Part shown: piece after piece, positions 1 to 12,224 of the stretch
Numbering within the stretch: the first letter of the stretch is position 1
Layout: each line of letters starts with the position of its first letter
Origin: Myxocyprinus asiaticus
Taxonomy: Eukaryota; Chordata; Actinopteri; Cypriniformes; Catostomidae
Assembly (NCBI RefSeq): GCF_019703515.2
Contig: NC_059372.1
Coordinates: 15,847,492-15,911,491 of the forward strand
Length of the DNA: 64,000 nucleotides
Direction: 5' to 3'
Notes under the pieces: generated by a model
Seen by the model: only the letters and a program-made list of their open reading frames with translations
Told to the model about the DNA's origin: nothing
Database searches by the model: none
Translations under genes and position numbers: made by a program

Positions 1-558
1 CAAGGATGGAATGGCGTCGTAAAGACCAGCTGGACTGGCATGACTTGGACGTTCTGTAAGAATGAGGTCATCAGAATGAGACGACAAAATTTGTGCAGGG
101 TCATTTTAAGAAACCAGTGTTCAGTTGTTTTCTGTGTGTCATTGTCCCATGTGGTGACACAACACCCCTCTACCCTCCAAATACACATACATAGTCACAT
201 GTGCACACACACACATTCACACACTGCACTTAACTACATATGGTCACTCTCATAAACCTTCTCTTCTCAATGATGCCATCAGTTAATCAGCCAGAACACA
301 GCAGTTTGAAAGTATTGGTCTCAACATGTGGTCAAGAATGATGAGTTCTCTTCTTGTCAGCCAAACCAAGGCATTTAAATAATTAGTTATAGACACCAGA
401 ACAAAAACAAGCATGCAGCGTTGGAAGTGTACAAAATCTGTTTTATGTGTGTTTATGAATTTATGAGTTTATGTGCTTTGCAGTCTGTAGCTACTTGTAT
501 GCTTGTTTTAAAGGGTACCACTTATTAGGTTCTCAGATATCAAAAAAGGACAAGAGGG
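1..558. other. Anonymous sequence, no gene seen
   Basis: AT-rich sequence with short stop-bounded ORFs only and a weak CA-rich patch near 185-230. I see no splice-bounded coding segment, RNA gene or recognisable transposon here. Confidence 0.5.
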
Positions 559-1116
559 AGATTCTCGCAAAACCTGTGAAGAAAATATCCTGCTTTTATG
601 AAAAGAAAAAATCAAGCCTATTTTTATACCTATTAAATTTTTCTTTTAAATTGTGACATTATTTTCATGCACAGTTACCCAATTCTCATTCCACAATGTC
701 AGAAAGTCATTATAATAGTCACATTACCCAAACCTGAAAAAATTTTCTATTTCTCCATAGTAATACTCCCTTGGTATTGCTCTTTTTTTTGTTTTTGTTT
801 TTTGTTGCTGATATTAATAAAATATAATAAAAACTAATACAACAAAAATCATTACTCTGTTACGGAAATTAGAATCATCATGGAAAACAAAGGAAATAGT
901 AAAAGTAAAATCCTCTTCCGGACACATTATAGTAATGAGAATTGGGGGTATGCTTTAGTGTCCTAAAAATAATGTCACAATGCAAAATATCTTAATGGTC
1001 CTACATGCAGGTCCTAAATTAATTTTCTTTATGCAAAATAAAATCTTTCTTTTTTGTATTGACCTGAGGTTAAATATGACCAGGACATTTCATTTTCGAT
1101 TTTGTGAGAATCACCT
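559..1116. mobile_element. MITE, family with GTGATTCTCACG-like ends, copy 1
   Basis: The left end reads GATTCTCGCAAAACC and the right end GTGAGAATCACC, so the two termini are inverted repeats. The interior is AT-rich and non-coding and contains internally inverted phrases such as CAATTCTCATT and AATGAGAATTGGGGG. A second copy with the same ends lies at 3881-4436. I infer a non-autonomous DNA transposon; the superfamily is not assigned. Confidence 0.6.
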
Positions 1117-3640
1117 AAGAGATATTCTAGCACTTCTCATGTTACTGCCTCCTTTGGATGAATCGCTTATGTTGTTCTATTCCTCAGTCACTTTAAAGTC
1201 AGCTGAAATTGTCTACTAAATTAGTAAAAAAAAAAAAAAGGAGAGAAATTGTAAGGAGAGGGAAAGTGGACAAAAGCTGCAAAACAAGTGTACGCAATTA
1301 TTCTATAAGACTGCAGTCATTAGCAGTTTGAATATAAAGACAGAGAGAAAGAGTTGAGGTATGTATGATGTTTGTCTGTATGAGAGTAAGACTTTGAAAG
1401 ATAGAAAGAGAGAAAGAAACTTTCATCCTTGAAATGCATAGGCAATTTTATTTGATTAGCCTTTATAGGCTAACACCATGATGTTTATCAAAAGCACAGC
1501 TGGACAAAACAAGGCCTCATGCGTGTTTGTATTTTTATGATGCACTATATTTATTTATATGATGCATACTATTCTTGACTTTTTGTGTGTTAGCATGTGG
1601 TGAGCGTGATTCAATGAATGGAAACTGAATAAACTGTGGGAGTGTCAGCGAACATATGCTAGTGTTTGCGTGTGTCCAAGTTCTGATTGTTATTCACCAT
1701 TAAATGCCTTTGGTGAGAGTTCACTAATTAGCTTCTTAAAATGTTGCTCATGAACTTCTGACAAACAAGCAAATAACTATTGCACATCTGTGCTTGTGCA
1801 ACACATTTCACCCATGGATGTAATAACACTATTTATTACATACAATAATCATGTAATTACATGTAATAACACAATTTGTAAACAGTCTTTTGCTCACCCT
1901 AGAACTTCACAAAAGGTTCTCAAACATCATCAGGCTGTGCTGAAGCCCCCCAGAAACATCTGTCTGCAATTAAAAAACTGGCCATCTAATTGCATATTCA
2001 TGTCAACAAATTGATGACAGAGTTTTGACCAAATAAAATCCCTGTCATTATATTGAGAACCATTGGCATGTTGCTTGTCTAAACCAATGTAATCTGCTGC
2101 ATTAAAAACAAAAGCAGGCTTTTTTTCCCACAGCTCTCAGTTCCTGCCAAATCTATACACGCCTCAGCAAAAGCTCTTACAAGGGGAAAATATCCATCAA
2201 ATCTGCACTGCGTGGCCTGAGGAAAACTCTGTGTAATAGACAATTTTGTTTAGACATCACAGAAACGGTAACATGATCTAACGTAGCGGTAACTCTCGCA
2301 TAAACATCATTAAATATTTTGTGGAGGCTATAAATACCCCCATTTGAATAATAGTGTCAGCAGAAAGTATTTTTAAAAAAGAACAGGCAAAAACTGTAGT
2401 CATATGTTTAAATGATCCATTTGAAAGTGTCAGAGTCAATCACAATTTTGTTTTGCCTCCTGCTTGGATTCAGGCTCCTATACTGCCAATATCTTACAAT
2501 TGCTCAGACTCCATATTTAGATGTCTCGCACTGCCATGATCGCCCATAGCGACCCGCACAAGTAGTTGGACTAAACAAAATGAGTCTGTTTAGTGTTCCT
2601 CATGTTTAATCCTTATTTGGTTGAAAGACACTATATGAATATGTCTTGTTGAACCATATTATTTCATTTGGTGGATTTGCTGTACTGATAGTTGAAGTTG
2701 TTCTTTACCTCACTGTTGTACTGCTGTGGTCTGAGCGTAATTCATTTCATGCTGAACCTGTGGACAGACCCTCAGCAGGGAGGGGGATCATTTTATTCCC
2801 CTGATCATTTCATAAATAAAATCACTGGAAAAATGAAGCAAGCCCTATTAGCAAGCATAGTAAAAACAGGGCAATCCTCGCAGTCACATGGCCTCGCGGT
2901 GAGGGTTCAGGATCTGTGCTGGAGTATAATAGAAAAGCTGCGGTTCTCTCCTCTCCTATTCATATCACACTGAGGTCTAAACTTAACAGACTACAGGAAG
3001 TCTATGGTGGCTCTGTGGGGACAAAATTTATTTGCATTGAAAGGAAATGTTATATGGGAATTCAGGGTGTGAGGAGACGGCGGTAGAGCGGTTTTTATTT
3101 GATTGATGAAACAAAAAGTTGCCAGACAGTTGGGGTTTGGTGTCTGCATGTGTGTGTATCTGTACTGTGGCATTCAAAAGTGTGGAATATTAGTTTGTTA
3201 CTCATCATGTCTGCTTTACAGTTAAAGCGGTTGTTGTTTATCTGCACATGTTTTCCGCCTGATCCACATCTGAGGCCTGTTAGGTGGATAGTGTTTTGTG
3301 TTCATGGTGTGACATTTGTTTGTGTCATGTATTGTGTTTGAATTAAGCCATGCTTCTCCAGCAAAAGGGAAATAACCATTTTAATGTCAACAGCAAGACT
3401 GCACTCCCCATTTCTGACCACGATGAGAGAGTGAACAGTAATGACATGTTTGAAGACAGAGGATGGCTGTCTTCCCAGATCACCTCATGCTGGCTGCATG
3501 GCGCCATCATCAGACACTAAGTGGAATGTCAGCATGCACAGTCAAAATAGCCCATTTAAAATAAAAAATTTTTTCATTAAAACATTTATTATCAAAATAA
3601 CAATTTGAGAGAAATGTTGAATTGAAAAAATTCAGAATGT
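1117..3640. other. Anonymous AT-rich sequence
   Basis: No ORF here looks like a conserved protein and none is bounded by convincing splice sites. There is a short A-run near 1226-1238 and GA-rich patches near 1340-1420. Nothing else is supportable. Confidence 0.45.
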
Positions 3641-3644
3641 CTTA

Positions 3645-3730
3645 GGATCATCAGGTTTTGGTATGTCCCCTTTTCGTTTTAATGACAGCATGCACTTGAG
3701 CTAGCAAGAACAAAACCTGATGATCCATGT
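3645..3730. repeat. Short hairpin, perfect 16-nt arms
   Basis: GGATCATCAGGTTTTG near 3646-3661 is matched by its reverse complement CAAAACCTGATGATCC near 3711-3726, leaving a loop of about 50 nt. The loop contains a phrase (AATGACAGCATGCAC) resembling the antisense 3' end of Tc1-like transposases, so this may be the relic of a very small Tc1-derived MITE. Confidence 0.55.
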
Positions 3731-3880
3731 TTTCCCAGCATTATTTGTGAGCTTCAGTGGAAGCAAGGAAATCTGACCTTTCTAACAAAGGAGTTAACAT
3801 GGTCACTGCCACAGATTTACTTAGTGACCTAGAAATAGTGCAGAATATTTACCACTGTACGTTGTTGCAAAATCTATATT

Positions 3881-4436
3881 GGGTGATTCTCACGAAAACT
3901 ATCAAGAAAATGCCCTCTTCATATTTAACCCCAAATCATTATATAAAATATATGAAATTAAAATTTTTCATAAAGAACATGAAGCCTACAGTATTTTTAT
4001 GACCATTAAGATTTTTTGAATTTTTTCAGGACACTTAAGCACATTTTACCCCCAGGTTTTCATTAACGTAATGCAGCAGAACACTTTACCATTCCCATTG
4101 TTTTCAATTATGATTTTCATTACTGTAACAGTCATTTATTTACGACATAACTTTATGAATGTCACTACCAAAGGAGTTCAACAATGATGTGTAAATACAT
4201 GATATAATTGATTATTATTTTTTTTTAACACTGAGAATATCATAATGACCCTCTTTTTTTCACATAGTGGTAATGAGAACTGAGGGGTAAAATGTGCATA
4301 TATAGCTGACAAACTTAATGGCCCTAAAAAGGCTTAATTTGCTATTTGCAAAATGTAATTACTTAATTGTTTGTTTTGTTTTTTGAGTAAAATAGGACCA
4401 GGACATTTTCTTGACATGTTATGTGAGAATCACCCA
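3881..4436. mobile_element. MITE, family with GTGATTCTCACG-like ends, copy 2
   Basis: It begins GGGTGATTCTCACG and ends GTGAGAATCACCCA, an obvious terminal inverted repeat, with a non-coding AT-rich interior of about 530 bp. Interior phrases such as GACCAGGACATTT are shared with the copy at 559-1116. The better preserved ends suggest it is the younger copy. Confidence 0.7.
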
Positions 4437-4699
4437 TTGATAACTGAAATATCACTGTCAACCTGAAAAGAATAAACAAAAGTCCTGAATTTTAACAGTG
4501 CCATGAAATCACTCCGTTGTGTTCTGCTACAGCAGTCGTGAATCATGTCAGACACTTTGTCTCTTGTCTCTTTTAACCAGGGTTCACCTGATACTTACTT
4601 TCTTTTAAAGACACGCTTACACCCTCAGCTCTTTATCCACTCAAGGTCTCTCTAGTTCATGTAGCAGATGATCTCTCTGAGATGGCCACAGCTGAAGCT

Positions 4700-4850
4700 G
4701 ACAGTTCACCCAAAAATGAAATTCAGTCTTCAGTCATTTACTCACCCTCATGTGCTCCAAACCTGTATCACTTTTTTTCCTCTGTGGAACACGAAAGGTA
4801 GAATGTTAGGGAGTGATAGCCTCAGTCACCATGCACTTTCATTGCAAGCG
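4700..4850 (+). mobile_element. Fragment of cyprinid MITE family A (GTTCACCCAAAAATG)
   Basis: AGTTCACCCAAAAATGAAAT is followed by ACTCACCCTCATG, then by a CTCTGTGGAACACGAAAGG phrase. The same arrangement recurs at 16789-17080, 23985-24090, 44029-46062 and, as opposed arms, at 60165-60780. This is one arm of a dispersed fish repeat, not a gene. Confidence 0.65.
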
Positions 4851-5475
4851 AACGCTTAGGTTGTCAGTCCCTAACAAGACACAGCCCTTTAACAGAAATA
4901 AAGATATAGCAATGCACAACTCACTCCCTCTTACACACACTTTGTCTCTCTTATATAAAATGGGATTTTCTTTTCAGGAGTGAATAAGCACTGAAGTTTC
5001 CATCATAAAACTTCTATGTGAAATTACTTCTGGCTTTCGCCATCACACTTCTCCCTCCTTTATTCTCTTTTTTGTCAACAGCTCTGTGACAAAAAGGAGT
5101 AATAAAACATAAGAATTTTAACCAGCTCTTGAAGCAGTCGTTTTTAATTTGCTCTCCAGTGGTAGAGTCTGTTGGTCCCCATTGACTCGACCCAAACTTG
5201 TTCTGAGCACTCAAGCATGATGGTCTGAACTTCACAGAGAATTGGAGATAGGCGGGCCTGTTCTGGTCTGTGTGTGCTATGTGTATGTGCATTGCTGATG
5301 TGTATAAGAAAGAGAATATGAAACAGACGTGTGAGTAGAAGTGTGTGCCTAAAGGAAATAAGTGATCTCATCTATCTAAAGAAGCCCTTTTATATTTTAT
5401 TTTCATAGACTATGTTTAAATAGTTAAGAAGGAACTTTTGTGCATAAATGAAATATGTAGATTGTTGTATGTTTT

Positions 5476-5510
<35 letters not shown>

Positions 5511-6490
5511 TCTTTACCCCTTGCACCTGCAGCGCTGTCATCTCTGCACCCTGAGGTTTATTTAGATGAGAAACAAATACAGTCACATACAGACATACTG
5601 ACGTCTAAAAATCAGCACTCCAGTGTCTCCTTGAGGAGGAAGTTCAGAATTAAAATCAGCCTTATAAAATGCAAGAAGAAATTGCAAAGGACAAATGTCA
5701 ACAATAAGATTAAGAAGGCATGCCATCAGTGGTTTCCCTGATCAAACCCTCATTGAGTGTGGTCTTGGATATCATTTAAAGAACAGTTTATTAGGCTTTT
5801 TTTTTTTTTTTTTTTTTTTTTTGCTTGTGTAGAAGCATGTGGGTTAAATACAAGCATAATCTTTTTGCATACATACATAACTTTTTGTACAATCAATGCT
5901 TGATGAAGTAATTGTTGTAGAGTTTATGGAGGCAGTCACACTCTCTTGTTGATTATTACAATGATTCAAATTCAGTGTCATTCCATTGACAGAATAAAGT
6001 AGACTGTTTTTGATTAAAACCTTTCTAAATAATTGTTGTTCAGTTTGACTGGATGACTCATAGTTCTGTTAAACTGCCTCTCTCTGAAAGCCAAATCACC
6101 AAACATTTGATAATATAGGACAAGGTTTCCCTGTTGTGGCATTGCTGAAAATAAAATGTCACATCAGACCGCTTTAAACTTTGCCATCTTCTTTAAATTT
6201 GTCATGAATTGGATTTTTATTTTATTTTATAATGTTCCTTGAGATCCACTTATAATGTTAGTGTGATTTTTTTCATTAAAAGTAGTCATAATTTAGAAAC
6301 AATTGGTCATTTTCTATCCAGTTTTTGTGCCTCTGATTCAAATGCACCGTTTTTTTGGGGCGTGTGTTCTTGAAGACTTAAGTGTATATGCTCACTGCTG
6401 TGATTGGGTAACACCTTGGCATGTGTTTAAGTGTAAACGCCCTGCCATTACGTGTGTGTGGGGTTGTTTTGAAAACTTCGGATGGTTAAA
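4850..6490. other. Anonymous sequence with a (GT)n tract and a poly-T tract
   Basis: Contains a (GT)n microsatellite at about 5479-5509 and a run of about 24 T near 5799-5822. ORFs are short and unconvincing. The part directly before 6494 could be 5' flank of the small P2X7-like segment, but no promoter motif is clear. Confidence 0.4.
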
Positions 6491-6493
6491 AAA

Positions 6494-6595
6494 ATGACAA
6501 CCGGAGGAATTCATCCATATATGTTTGAGCCAGAGTCTGATCCCAAATTAACCCCCTCCACAAACACCACTGATACTGCAGTCTGCGACAGTGTG
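6494..6595 (+). CDS. Candidate first exon of a P2X7-C-terminus-like protein
   Basis: An ATG at 6494 opens 34 codons that run exactly to a good donor (GTG, then GTAAGT at 6596). The peptide includes HPYMFEPESD followed by a Ser/Thr/Pro-rich stretch. In fish, a short leader of this YMFEP type commonly precedes the cysteine-rich P2X7-like C-terminal domain, and such a motif occurs 390 bp downstream at 6983. The exon ends in phase 0 whereas the downstream exon needs two donated bases. Either an exon between them is missed or the locus is decayed. The link to the P2X7-like family is inference. Confidence 0.45.
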
Positions 6596-6982
6596 GTAAG
6601 TAATCACTGAAATTTACTTGTCTATTTGTGTAATAGGTATTACTTTTATTGTTGTTTAAACCAAGACGCGACACAACGGTGTGTATCTTGTTACATAGTT
6701 GGGGCATTTTCCAACGGTGAAACATTTCCGTGTTTTACAAATGCTGAGTAATGCATGACAGTACCAAATAAAGTGTAAATACATGGTTCTAGCACATTTA
6801 TAACTGTGAAAGGATGCACTTACCATGCAACATGTAAACGTATACAGGATACGTTCGTCATATAATCATCTTTCATCATATATTCAGTGTAGACAAACAC
6901 ATACGTTGTTCATTACAATGAGTCATGTGTTCATTAAAACAGAAAGAGATTGTCTAAATATATTGATATCCATACTCTTTAG

Positions 6983-7058
6983 GTGCATCTGTGTCAACTG
7001 TGCCATCATGCCAACAGAACAAGAAAATATATGCTGCTTAGAGATCACTGTGCATTAA
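6983..7058 (+). CDS. P2X7 C-terminal-like cysteine motif, partial exon
   Basis: Right after a CTTTAG acceptor the frame reads CICVNCAIMPTEQENICCLE. This fits the Cys-x-Cys-x2-Cys then x-MPTE then CC-x-E pattern at the start of the intracellular domain of P2X7-like proteins, a domain also spread as free-standing multicopy genes in fish. TAA follows within four residues, so the rest of the domain is absent here or lies in an unseen exon. Its partner exon at 6494-6595 has an incompatible phase. I think this is a fragment of a multicopy fish family rather than an intact receptor. Confidence 0.5.
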
Positions 7059-7162
7059 AACTAATATACGAGCGTCTAAAATCACTATGATCAAATCAAA
7101 TACTCAGTACACATCGAACAGTCTGTAACATACGAAGCAAAACAATTAACATGGATACTCAC

Positions 7163-7462
7163 ACGTGTCTGTTGCGACATCACTGTTGGGTCCAATATAG
7201 TTGGCACTGCATCAACTTTTAATTTAAGTCTCTCTGCAAAGCCTGCTTCGAACTGGGTCTTGTTTGTGAAAGAATCATCGGTAAAATGAAGCGAACAAAC
7301 AAACACGTTCTTACCGACGTGATCCGGGACTTCATTAAAAATAAACGTCAGCCTATCTTTCTTAATGTTAGGATCCTTGCGAAGCAAATGCAAGAGATCT
7401 AGTTTCCCACAACTGGCACTGCACAACGTCTTGACATCTTCGTTGCCATCCTGACACCTCAT
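7163..7462 (-). CDS. THAP-type zinc finger, first exon of an otherwise unseen gene
   Basis: An ATG at 7462 (minus strand) opens 100 codons ending at a donor CGT then GTGAGT. The peptide has CSASC about 14-18 residues in, then CSLHF, then a basic GFAERLKLK stretch and AVPTI. This spacing matches the C2CH THAP domain, a zinc-dependent DNA-binding fold shared with P-element transposase: Cys-x-x-x-Cys, about 40 residues, Cys-x-x-His-Phe, and a terminal AVPxI motif. The helical middle part lacks an obvious tryptophan. No downstream exon is recognised. It starts only about 400 bp from the convergent P2X7-like fragment. It could be a THAP gene exon or part of a THAP transposon; I cannot tell which. 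Confidence 0.6.
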
Positions 7463-7639
7463 GTTGCTCCAAAAATAATGTCACCGCTCTACTGTAACCG
7501 CAAGACTGGTGGGCAGGCCTAAACAGTGTCGACGATAAAGTAGGCGTTGATCTGTTTATGCAGAGGCTGGCCTGTGCTGATGTAATACCTCACTATGACG
7601 TATTAGTGAGGAGAAGTAGAGAACAAGCCATTTTGGCAC

Positions 7640-8548
7640 CTTGGTTTCAATAAAGCCTTTTTTGTACTAATGAAGAAATTTTCGGTTCTGCAATTTACAG
7701 TATGTTTTTATAGTGCTATGAACTCTTATATGTCAAGATATCATGGTAAGTCTGATTTTCCAATTCATGACCCCTGTAAAATCAGCATATGTCTTGCTAA
7801 CCATCGGCTGTGCATGAGAATTAAAAACCAACTAAAAATAAATAGAAAATCATATGATGCAATGTTTCCTGTGAGCGTGATTCATGTGTAGATGTTACAG
7901 ACATTACATCAGAGATTAGCATAATTAATTCTGATTCAAAGTAATGGCCATCATCACCCAATCATTGCCAACCATGTTGAGTGGTCCAAACATCATCTGA
8001 AGCCTGAAACTGAACTTTTGATAGAAAGTTTGGATTGAATGCACTTAGAGAGCTATAGGATGCTCCTTTGCTCTCTTATTCCCTATTTAGTGAATGAATA
8101 ACCTCCAGTGTACTCTCTGTCTGCACTGGTCTCAGAACAGTTTGAAATGCACCTCATTTTTATCTTAACTCCATATAAATCCTCTGAAAGCAAAATTTTT
8201 CAGCTTTTGGATAAACCCTATGATTCTCAATGTTGTTTTGTTGGAGTTTCTCCAATAGATAAACTCCCCTGTGATCGGCGCCATGTTGTTTTGTCACATG
8301 ACTCCGTGCATCTAAAGTTTAACACTTTACTGACAGCCTAGAGCCTCTTGAACTGAGATCAGTCGGTTTAAACGAATTTAAATTATGCGTTGCATATCGC
8401 AAAGCCAAAATACAACATCCACCTATGTGTACACAGGGTCGTACAAGGTTAAATCAAAACGCATTTACGTATGTATTTTTAGAAAATATATATATGATAT
8501 CATAATACAATGTACATTTTTTATATTAAAAAATGAAAAGTGAACATG
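7640..8548. other. Anonymous sequence
   Basis: An AATAAA (TCAATAAAG) occurs near 7648, but no gene can be assigned to it. The remaining sequence shows only short ORFs. Confidence 0.35.
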
Positions 8549-8630
8549 TTTTTACATTTACATTTATGCATTTGGCAGATGCTGTTATCCAAAGTGACTT
8601 ACAGTGCATTCAAGGTATACATTTTTTGTA
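8549..8630 (+). repeat. Common teleost dispersed repeat (TTTGGCAGATGCT type), copy 1
   Basis: The phrase GCATTTGGCAGATGCTGTT then ATCCAAAGTGACTTACAGTG is a very widespread fish repeat core. Related fragments are at 28055-28110 (plus) and 35030-35080 (minus). No coding content. Confidence 0.6.
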
Positions 8631-9187
8631 ATCTTTTTATTTTTATTTTTAAGATTCATTATATTTATTTAAAAGTTAACATAACAGGAACTCTCATGTT
8701 GTTTGAAACCTGTATGATTTTTATCATACATTAAAGTCCATTAAAGTAATTTTAAAAAGTAATTCAGACTCCTGATCTAGGGCATGATTTGGATAATTTT
8801 TGTATCACAATTTTGGGCATATTATAAAGAGCTACATTTTAGTTTATAGCAACAAATAACAAAAGTTTCGAAAACTGTAAGGGTTCAGAGAACGTGTAAC
8901 TGTAGTGTGTTTAAAAACCCCACTCAAATAATGGAAAAATACCCCACTCAATGTGCTACTGGAGCAACAAAACAACAAATCAGCAAATTAACACCAGCAC
9001 AACATAGAGCTGTAGCCTCATTACCTCTCTTCCCCTCCTCTCCCTTTTCTACTGAGCTTGCCACATCAGGTCACTGTCCAGATATTCATGTCTACTTGGC
9101 ATATGTTGGCCTCTGTTTTCACTCTGGGACTTGCAAAGGAAAGAAAAGTGTGAGGAAGAACAAAGCAGCCAGGTGAATCTGGTGTGG

Positions 9188-9190
<3 letters not shown>

Positions 9191-9230
<40 letters not shown>
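9191..9230. repeat. (GT)n microsatellite
   Basis: About 20 uninterrupted GT units, followed by an imperfect tail. Confidence 0.95.
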
Positions 9231-9236
<6 letters not shown>

Positions 9237-9708
9237 CTGGCATCCGTCGGACTGGTGTGTGCCTGCTTGGCACTTATTTAGTCAGTGTGTCAGTCTATGT
9301 GTGTGTAGCAAGTTATGACCTGCTAAAACAGCCACATCTTAGTCGGCACACTGTAAATCAGCAGGAAGCACCAAAGACAGCAGGGTGATTGGTTGAGTGA
9401 AGCCACACCCCCTAATTACTGCAAGCCATCATGCCAATGTGCTAACAACACTCTTTGCAGCCAATCCTACTCCATTTAACCTCACTCTGTTTAATCAGTG
9501 ACCTGATTCCAATAACAGAATTTACCTTCCTCTCCTCTTTTTCACGTCTTTATGACTGGTGTTTCTCATACAGGCTCTTAAAATGGTTCAAATGTCAAAT
9601 GAACATGAATAATGCTGTTTATTATCTGATTGTTTCCAAAATGTCTTTATTTCTTTACTTTTCCAAACATATTGAAACGGGTAACCTTTAGAATCATTAC
9701 GTTTGGTA

Positions 9709-10981
9709 CACTGTAAAAAAATTTTTGTTGTTTAAAAAAACTGTGGCAGCTGTGGTTGCCAGAATAATTATGTAAAAAATACAATACAAATGTAAACAAC
9801 TTTACAGAACAAACTGTACATTTTACAGTTTAAAACTGTTGTAATTTACATGACCACGCTGGCACTAAAAAAACGTCATAAACTTGATATTAACCTTCTG
9901 AAACAGTAAAAATCTGCTTTTTACTTTATAAGGTATTGTTTTATTTATTTATTTATTTATATCCCCTTTTCTCTCCAATTTGGAAAGCCCAATTCCCACT
10001 ACTTAGTAGGTCCTCGTGGTGGCACGGTTGCTCACCTCAATCCGGGTGGTGGAGGACAAGTCTCAGTTGCCTCCGCTTCTGAGACAGTCAATCCGCACAT
10101 TTTATCATGTGGCTTGTTGTGCATGACACTGCAGTGACTCCCAGCATGTGGAGGCTCATGCTACTCTCCACGATCCACACACAACATACCACACGCCCCA
10201 TTGAAAGCGAGAACCACTAATTGTGACCACAAGGAGGTTATCTCATGTGACTCTACCCTCCTTAGCAACCGGGCCAATTTGGTTGCTTTGGAGACCTGGC
10301 TGGAGTCACTCAGCACACCCTGAATTTGAACTCAGAGTCCAGGAGTGGAAGTCAGCGTCAATACTCACTGAGCTACTCAGGACCCCCCCCTTTTATAAGG
10401 TATTGTTAATCACCGTAAAAATGACAGAAGAGGACATGATGACATGAAGTTCACCAATAGTGGCTCTTCCAGGAGCAATGACCAATAAACATGTAGAGAC
10501 ACTGCTCAGTTGCATGCACACAAACACTAAACGCCATCAGGGTAACGTGAAATTTATATAATGCAGTAAATATTAAATAAACTACATTAAATATAACACA
10601 GAACACCCCAATGTACATAACTGATATTAAAAATAAGAAGAAACATAACTATTCATATAAAATATAATGAAATATGATGGGTCATGCAGGGAATTCTGGG
10701 AACGCTCGATTGTTTTTTACTGTAATTTTAACAATAATTTACTGTAAAAAGTGCATGTACTCTCTTGTTAAACATAATGTACATTTTTACCATTAATAAT
10801 ACAAGAAAATCATACTTTTTACATCTAAAAAATTTAATTTTTACAACAACTACTGTATTGTTTTTAAAATAAAAACATTTTACTGTATATTTTACAGTTA
10901 ATACTCGTTAATCAATTAAAGTTTTATCTGTAGCATTTTTACAGTCATTTACCGTTAAAATTACAGACATTTTTTACAGTG
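9709..10981. mobile_element. DNA-transposon-like element with CACTGTAAAAAA ends, carrying a SINE
   Basis: The left end reads CACTGTAAAAAAATTTTTG and the right end TTTTTTACAGTG. Both arms are rich in repeated TTTACAGT/ACTGTAAA phrases, giving sub-terminal inverted structure. A SINE occupies 9951-10395 inside it. No transposase reading frame is present, so this is a non-autonomous element later hit by a SINE. Confidence 0.6.
9951..10395 (-). mobile_element. tRNA-derived SINE, minus strand, copy 1
   Basis: Read on the minus strand it matches the SINE at 55199-55640. The tRNA-like head is at the right (CTGAGTAGCTCAGTG around 10370) and the 3' part ends in a CCAATTTGGAGAG phrase near 9970. The shared body includes CTCCAGCCAGGTCTCC and AAATTGGCCCGGTTGC. 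It lies within the CACTGTAAAAAA element, so it is the later insertion. Confidence 0.7.
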
Positions 10982-10989
10982 TTCAGGAG

Positions 10990-11836
10990 TTCTGATTGTT
11001 GTGATAATATAGGCTTTATATGACACACTGTTATATAGTTTTGTATCAGGTATTTGCATTGCTGTAATTTCAGTTGTGCATTCAATGTTTATGTCTGAAT
11101 GTTCCCACATGTCTCCATTCAATTAATCACTGGAATAATTTTATTTTATCTTATCTGGAAACCAAAAACACCTGTGAACCTGACACCAGTATATTATAGA
11201 GTAAAATGAAACCTTAACTATACAACAATCCTCTGAAATGTTAGTTTCTAGAGAAGAAAGAGGCGCATGTTTAATGAATGTTTCTGAGAAGAAAATATAA
11301 GTCGTCTTGCACATATTTAAACATGTATTTTCTTGGGATACTGAATAAAATTATATACATTTATACAGAGTTATATAGATATGCTTTAGTTGTTACTCCT
11401 TCTGAACTTCATTGCAACTGTAATAATGACTATTGAAATAGAGCTTAGATGGCCACATGTGAAAACATAATGTCTTAACTTAAAAGCAAAAGAGGTACAG
11501 AAAAACAAAATGGTTCTACCAAGTTGGGCAATGATAGTAAAGTTGCAAATTAGGTAGAAGTCCCCTATTGTCATAGAGTTAAAATGAAAATCTTTTGGTA
11601 ACTCTTTACACAAAGGTTCCATTTGTTAACATTAGTTAACAACACAATTAACATGAACTAACAAAGAACAATACTTTTACAGCATTTATTCATCATACAT
11701 TTTTTAAATAAAAAGTTTATATGTTAACATTAATTAATTCATTAAGATCTATCATGAACTAACAAAGAACAATTGTATTTCTATTAACCAACATGAATAA
11801 AAATTAATAAATGCTGTAAAAATATAATATAATATA
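10990..11836. other. Anonymous AT-rich sequence with a local inverted repeat
   Basis: Around 11600-11800 the phrases TTAACATTAGTTAAC, ATGAACTAACAAAGAACAAT and ATTAATAAATGCTGTAAA recur in direct and inverted form (for example 11655-11690 and 11755-11820). This is a small MITE-like palindrome beside the Tc1 copy. No coding sequence. Confidence 0.4.
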
Positions 11837-12224
11837 CAGTTGTGCTCAAAAGTTTGCATACCCTGGCAGAAATTGTGAAATTTTGGCATTGATTTTGAAA
11901 ATATGACTGATCATGCAAAAAACTGTCTTTTATTTAAGGATAGTGATCATATGAAGCCATTTATTATCACATAGTTGTCTGGCTCCTTTTTAAATCATAA
12001 TGATAACAGAAATCACCCAAATGGCCCTGATCAAAAGTTTACATACCCTTGAATGTTTGGCCTTGTTACAGACACACAAGGTGACACACACAGGTTTAAA
12101 TGGCAATTAAAGGTTAATTTCCCACACCTGTGGCTTTTTAAATTGCAATTAGTGTCTGTGTATAAATAGTCAATGAGTTTGTTAGCTCTCACGTGGATGC
12201 ACTGAGCAGGTTAGATACTGAGCC

